Shown: one piece after another, positions 6,584 to 7,745 of the stretch | Layout of the letters: each line of letters opens with the position of its first letter | Position numbering within the stretch: position 1 is the stretch's first letter | NCBI GenBank assembly: GCA_016201195.1 | Contig: JACQDI010000535.1 | Coordinates: 1-7,745 of the forward strand | Reading direction: 5' to 3' | Source of the DNA: Acidobacteriota bacterium | Lineage (GTDB): Bacteria; Acidobacteriota; Terriglobia; Bryobacterales; JACQDG01 | Length of the DNA stretch: 7,745 nt | Program-made: the position numbers and the translations under genes | The notes under the pieces: generated by a model | The model's input: the letters and a program-made list of their open reading frames with translations, nothing else | Database searches by the model: none | What the model was told of the DNA's origin: nothing

Positions 6584-6602
6584 GGAAACACTCTTGCGTG
6601 CC

Positions 6603-6624
6603 GCGCCGAGACTCGTCTCGGCGC
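6603..6624. repeat. Hairpin 2 in the MITE
   Basis: Perfect 10-bp inverted repeat GCGCCGAGAC / GTCTCGGCGC separated by TC. In a folded strand the tip would open to a 9-bp stem with a CTCG loop. It contains CGAGACTCG, which recurs in the right terminal repeat at 6723-6731. Confidence 0.75.
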
Positions 6625-6645
6625 TTCCCGGACGCCACAGGACAG

Positions 6646-6667
6646 GGGTCGAGGCGAGTCTCGACCC
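6646..6667. repeat. Hairpin 3 in the MITE
   Basis: Perfect 8-bp stem GGGTCGAG / CTCGACCC with loop GCGAGT. Its loop and 3' arm include CGAGTCTCG, the reverse complement of the CGAGACTCG in hairpin 2, so the two hairpins could pair with each other instead. Confidence 0.75.
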
Positions 6668-6668
6668 G

Positions 6669-6684
6669 GCAGGCTGAAGTCTGC
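6669..6684. repeat. Hairpin 4 in the MITE
   Basis: GCAGGCT / AGTCTGC form a short stem with one G-T pair around GA, starting two bases after hairpin 3. The nearby inverted copy of GTGGCGCA (6682-6689) overlaps its right arm. Confidence 0.5.
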
Positions 6685-6708
6685 GCCACCAGTTTTCACT
6701 CGATGACT

Positions 6709-6732
6709 GTCACTCAATTTTGCGAGACTCGG
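6709..6732. repeat. Right terminal inverted repeat of the MITE
   Basis: Reverse complement reads CCGAGTCTCGCAAAAT then TGAGTGAC, matching the left end at 18 of 24 positions. It is followed at once by the duplicated TA (6733-6734) and the resumed toxin codons. Confidence 0.8.
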
Positions 6733-6826
6733 TAAGTTCGTCCGGCGCCATCTCCGCGAGGTGCTGTAACTGGAACTCAACGGCCGTCTGGTCGTAGTGA
6801 CGGCTGGAGGCATCCGGTTCCGCTAA

Positions 6827-7051
6827 CCCCGTCTCGCCGACAGTCGAAACCAGGGAAGGGCTCCGTGCGGGAAGGTGTTAACCAGCCGGGGCGGTTTCGT
6901 TTCTGTGTCCGTCTTGAGGTGGCTCCCAACTCTGGACGCATTTCGAACCTTCACGGCACAACTGCAAGTGTGCTCTGAGCCGACAATGTCCTGCCGTCGT
7001 TCCCACCAGAGCCACGTCTTTGCCGATTGCCGTGAGATATGATGAGAGGGA
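6827..7051. other. Non-coding gap between toxin remnant and aminotransferase
   Basis: No convincing gene, RNA or strong terminator is visible. TATGAT at 7038-7043 is a possible -10 for the next gene, but no good -35 is found at 16-18 bp. Purines GAGAGGGA run right up to the start codon of the aminotransferase. Confidence 0.4.
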
Positions 7052-7745
7052 ATGCACTCCCTGGTCCTTTACAACGACAGAATTGTCCCTGCCACCGAAA
7101 AGATCCTCACGCCCGGCCAGCTCGGGTTGCTCTCGGGGTGGGGTGTGTTCACCACGCTGCGGATCTACGACGGCGTGGCGTTCGAGTTCGAGCGCCACTG
7201 GGCGCGGATGAGCAAGGACGCGAAGCTGATGCGGGTCCCCATGCCGCTCGATCGCGAGCAGGCGCGCGAGTGGATCCGGGAACTGATCCGAGCCAACCAC
7301 GCCGAGAACGCCGCGGCCCGCATGTGCATCGTTCGCAACCAGGGAGGCTTCTGGGAAGGGCCAGGCATCTCGAACGCGGCCGACCTGATCGTGCTCACCT
7401 CCAACCTGAAGGTGTGGGGGGCGAGCATGCGCCTGACCGTCGCCCGCAACGCGCGGCACGCGGCGTCCATCTTTGCCGGCGCCAAGATCCTTTCCTGGGC
7501 GCACAACCTGACCTGGGTCGAGGAAGCGCAGAACCGGGGCTTCGACGAGGTGATCCTGCTCAACGAGCGCGACGAGGTGGCCGAGTGCACCTCGGCCAAC
7601 ATCTTCGCAGTCATCGGCGGCAACACGTACACCCCGCCCCTGCCCTCCGGCTGCCTGCCGGGAGTGACCCGCCTCGTGCTGCTCGAGGAAATCGGCGGGA
7701 TCGAGGAACGGGTCCTGCGCCTGGAAGATCTCTACGGCGCCGAGG
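7052..7745 (+). CDS. Class-IV PLP-dependent aminotransferase (3' partial)
   Basis: Cytoplasmic PLP enzyme of the fold-type IV group, which includes branched-chain aminotransferase (ilvE) and aminodeoxychorismate lyase (pabC). The frame runs from ATG 7052 off the right edge: 231 codons with no stop. Motifs in order: GVFTTLRIYDG near the N-terminus; FERHWARM with R48; the cofactor lysine K145 in FAGAKILSWAHNLTW; ECTSANIF with E178; and GCLPGVTR near the end, part of the phosphate-binding region. The G-W-G-V-F block has W where many relatives have D. Length and motifs do not separate transaminase from lyase, so no gene symbol is given. An in-frame TGA at 7043 rules out an earlier start. The Shine-Dalgarno-like GAGAGGG ends only one base before the ATG, closer than usual. 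It may be monocistronic. Confidence 0.88.
   Translation, partial: MHSLVLYNDRIVPATEKILTPGQLGLLSGWGVFTTLRIYDGVAFEFERHWARMSKDAKLMRVPMPLDREQAREWIRELIRANHAENAAARMCIVRNQGGFWEGPGISNAADLIVLTSNLKVWGASMRLTVARNARHAASIFAGAKILSWAHNLTWVEEAQNRGFDEVILLNERDEVAECTSANIFAVIGGNTYTPPLPSGCLPGVTRLVLLEEIGGIEERVLRLEDLYGAE

Larger units (their letters stand above)
6432..6732. mobile_element. 301-bp MITE with TA target duplication, Tc1/mariner-IS630 style
   Basis: Non-autonomous element inserted in the DUF5615 gene. TA flanks both sides (6430-6431 and 6733-6734). Joining the flanks with one TA restores GTGCT-TA-AGTTC, reading V-L-K-F in the toxin frame, so both boundaries are exact. Terminal inverted repeats of 24 bp (6432-6455 and 6709-6732) match at 18 positions. 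Subterminal inverted copies of GTGGCGCA lie at 6462-6469 and 6682-6689. No transposase is encoded; the inside holds only a tandem repeat and hairpins. A TA duplication is the hallmark of IS630/Tc1-mariner transposases, so an element of that group elsewhere in the genome is the likely mobiliser (inference). Confidence 0.85.
6175..6826 (+). pseudogene. DUF5615 PIN-like toxin, broken by frameshift, MITE and nonsense codon
   Basis: The start ATG (6175) overlaps the DUF433 stop. After ATG AAA TTA the frame must move by one base (TTAGGTC instead of TTAGTC) to read the family's N-terminus VDENLPQELGSDLAEAGHD. That frame then gives GRILLTLDKGIAN with the second conserved Asp, FPPAVFPGIVLFRP and GRGEVL up to 6430. 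There a 301-bp element (6432-6732) interrupts it, forcing the ending IEARTIQ and a stop at 6454. Past the element the same frame resumes as KFVRRHLREVL, meets TAA at 6767-6769 (probably once CAA), and finishes LELNGRLVVVTAGGIRFR and TAA at 6824-6826, a textbook DUF5615 C-terminus. With the element, one TA copy and one base removed, 348 nt remain, or 115 codons plus stop with the nonsense codon counted as sense. GTG 6254 could give a shortened peptide lacking the first acidic motif, so a functional nuclease is unlikely. Confidence 0.85.

Noticed and set aside
6603..6667. Rho-independent terminators
   Set aside because: Strong stems but no T-run follows on either strand; they belong to the MITE interior.
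6432..6732. CRISPR array or integron-type array as an explanation of the repeats
   Set aside because: Repeats are inverted or two-copy and diverged, without regular spacers; terminal inverted repeats plus TA duplication explain the region better.
6202..6813. 203-codon minus-strand open frame spanning the MITE
   Set aside because: It crosses both MITE ends and the toxin remnant. Protein-like phrases in it come from translating interspersed-repeat DNA, not a gene.

Overview
The window is high-GC bacterial DNA. It most resembles an Acidobacteriota genome of the Solibacter/Bryobacter kind. The clues are a Tat-exported Gfo/Idh/MocA oxidoreductase, a CHASE2 sensor kinase paired with an NtrC-type regulator, several toxin-antitoxin-like cassettes, and what looks like a remnant of an ADOP/MacB-type permease, a family abundant in that phylum. 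The taxonomic call is inference from gene content; no rRNA or tRNA gene is present.

Layout. Positions 1-3127 hold a two-component pair on the plus strand: a CHASE2 histidine kinase cut by the left edge, then, after a 10-nt gap, a sigma-54-dependent response regulator (receiver, AAA+ with GAFTGA, Fis-type HTH). Positions 3128-4727 are accessory. They carry a plus-strand pair of small uncharacterised genes (3317-3658 and 3676-4068). Converging on these is a minus-strand type II toxin-antitoxin operon, a ribbon-helix-helix antitoxin overlapping a MazF/PemK-like toxin by 4 nt, with a promoter placed so that its mRNA should be leaderless. Positions 4728-5801 hold a secreted Gfo/Idh/MocA oxidoreductase whose last ~25 residues appear to be replaced by DNA from an antisense permease remnant.

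Positions 5942-6826 are a third toxin-antitoxin-like cassette, an intact DUF433 antitoxin followed by a DUF5615 (PIN-like) toxin pseudogene. The toxin carries three lesions: a frameshift just after its start, a 301-bp non-autonomous transposable element (MITE) inserted at a TA dinucleotide, and a nonsense codon. Removing the element plus one TA copy restores a typical DUF5615 C-terminus in the same frame. The element has ~24-bp imperfect terminal inverted repeats, a TA target duplication, a 34-bp tandem repeat and a chain of four hairpins. From 7052 to the right edge runs a class-IV PLP aminotransferase, cut by the window end.

How the parts fit. The kinase and regulator should form one signalling pathway driving sigma-54 promoters outside this window. 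The middle of the window behaves as a landing zone where small selfish or defensive cassettes and a MITE accumulated between longer metabolic and regulatory genes. The strongest unusual signals are the reconstructable MITE insertion, the dead toxin beside an intact antitoxin, the leaderless toxin-antitoxin promoter, the hybrid 3' end of the oxidoreductase gene, and the uncharacterised two-gene module.
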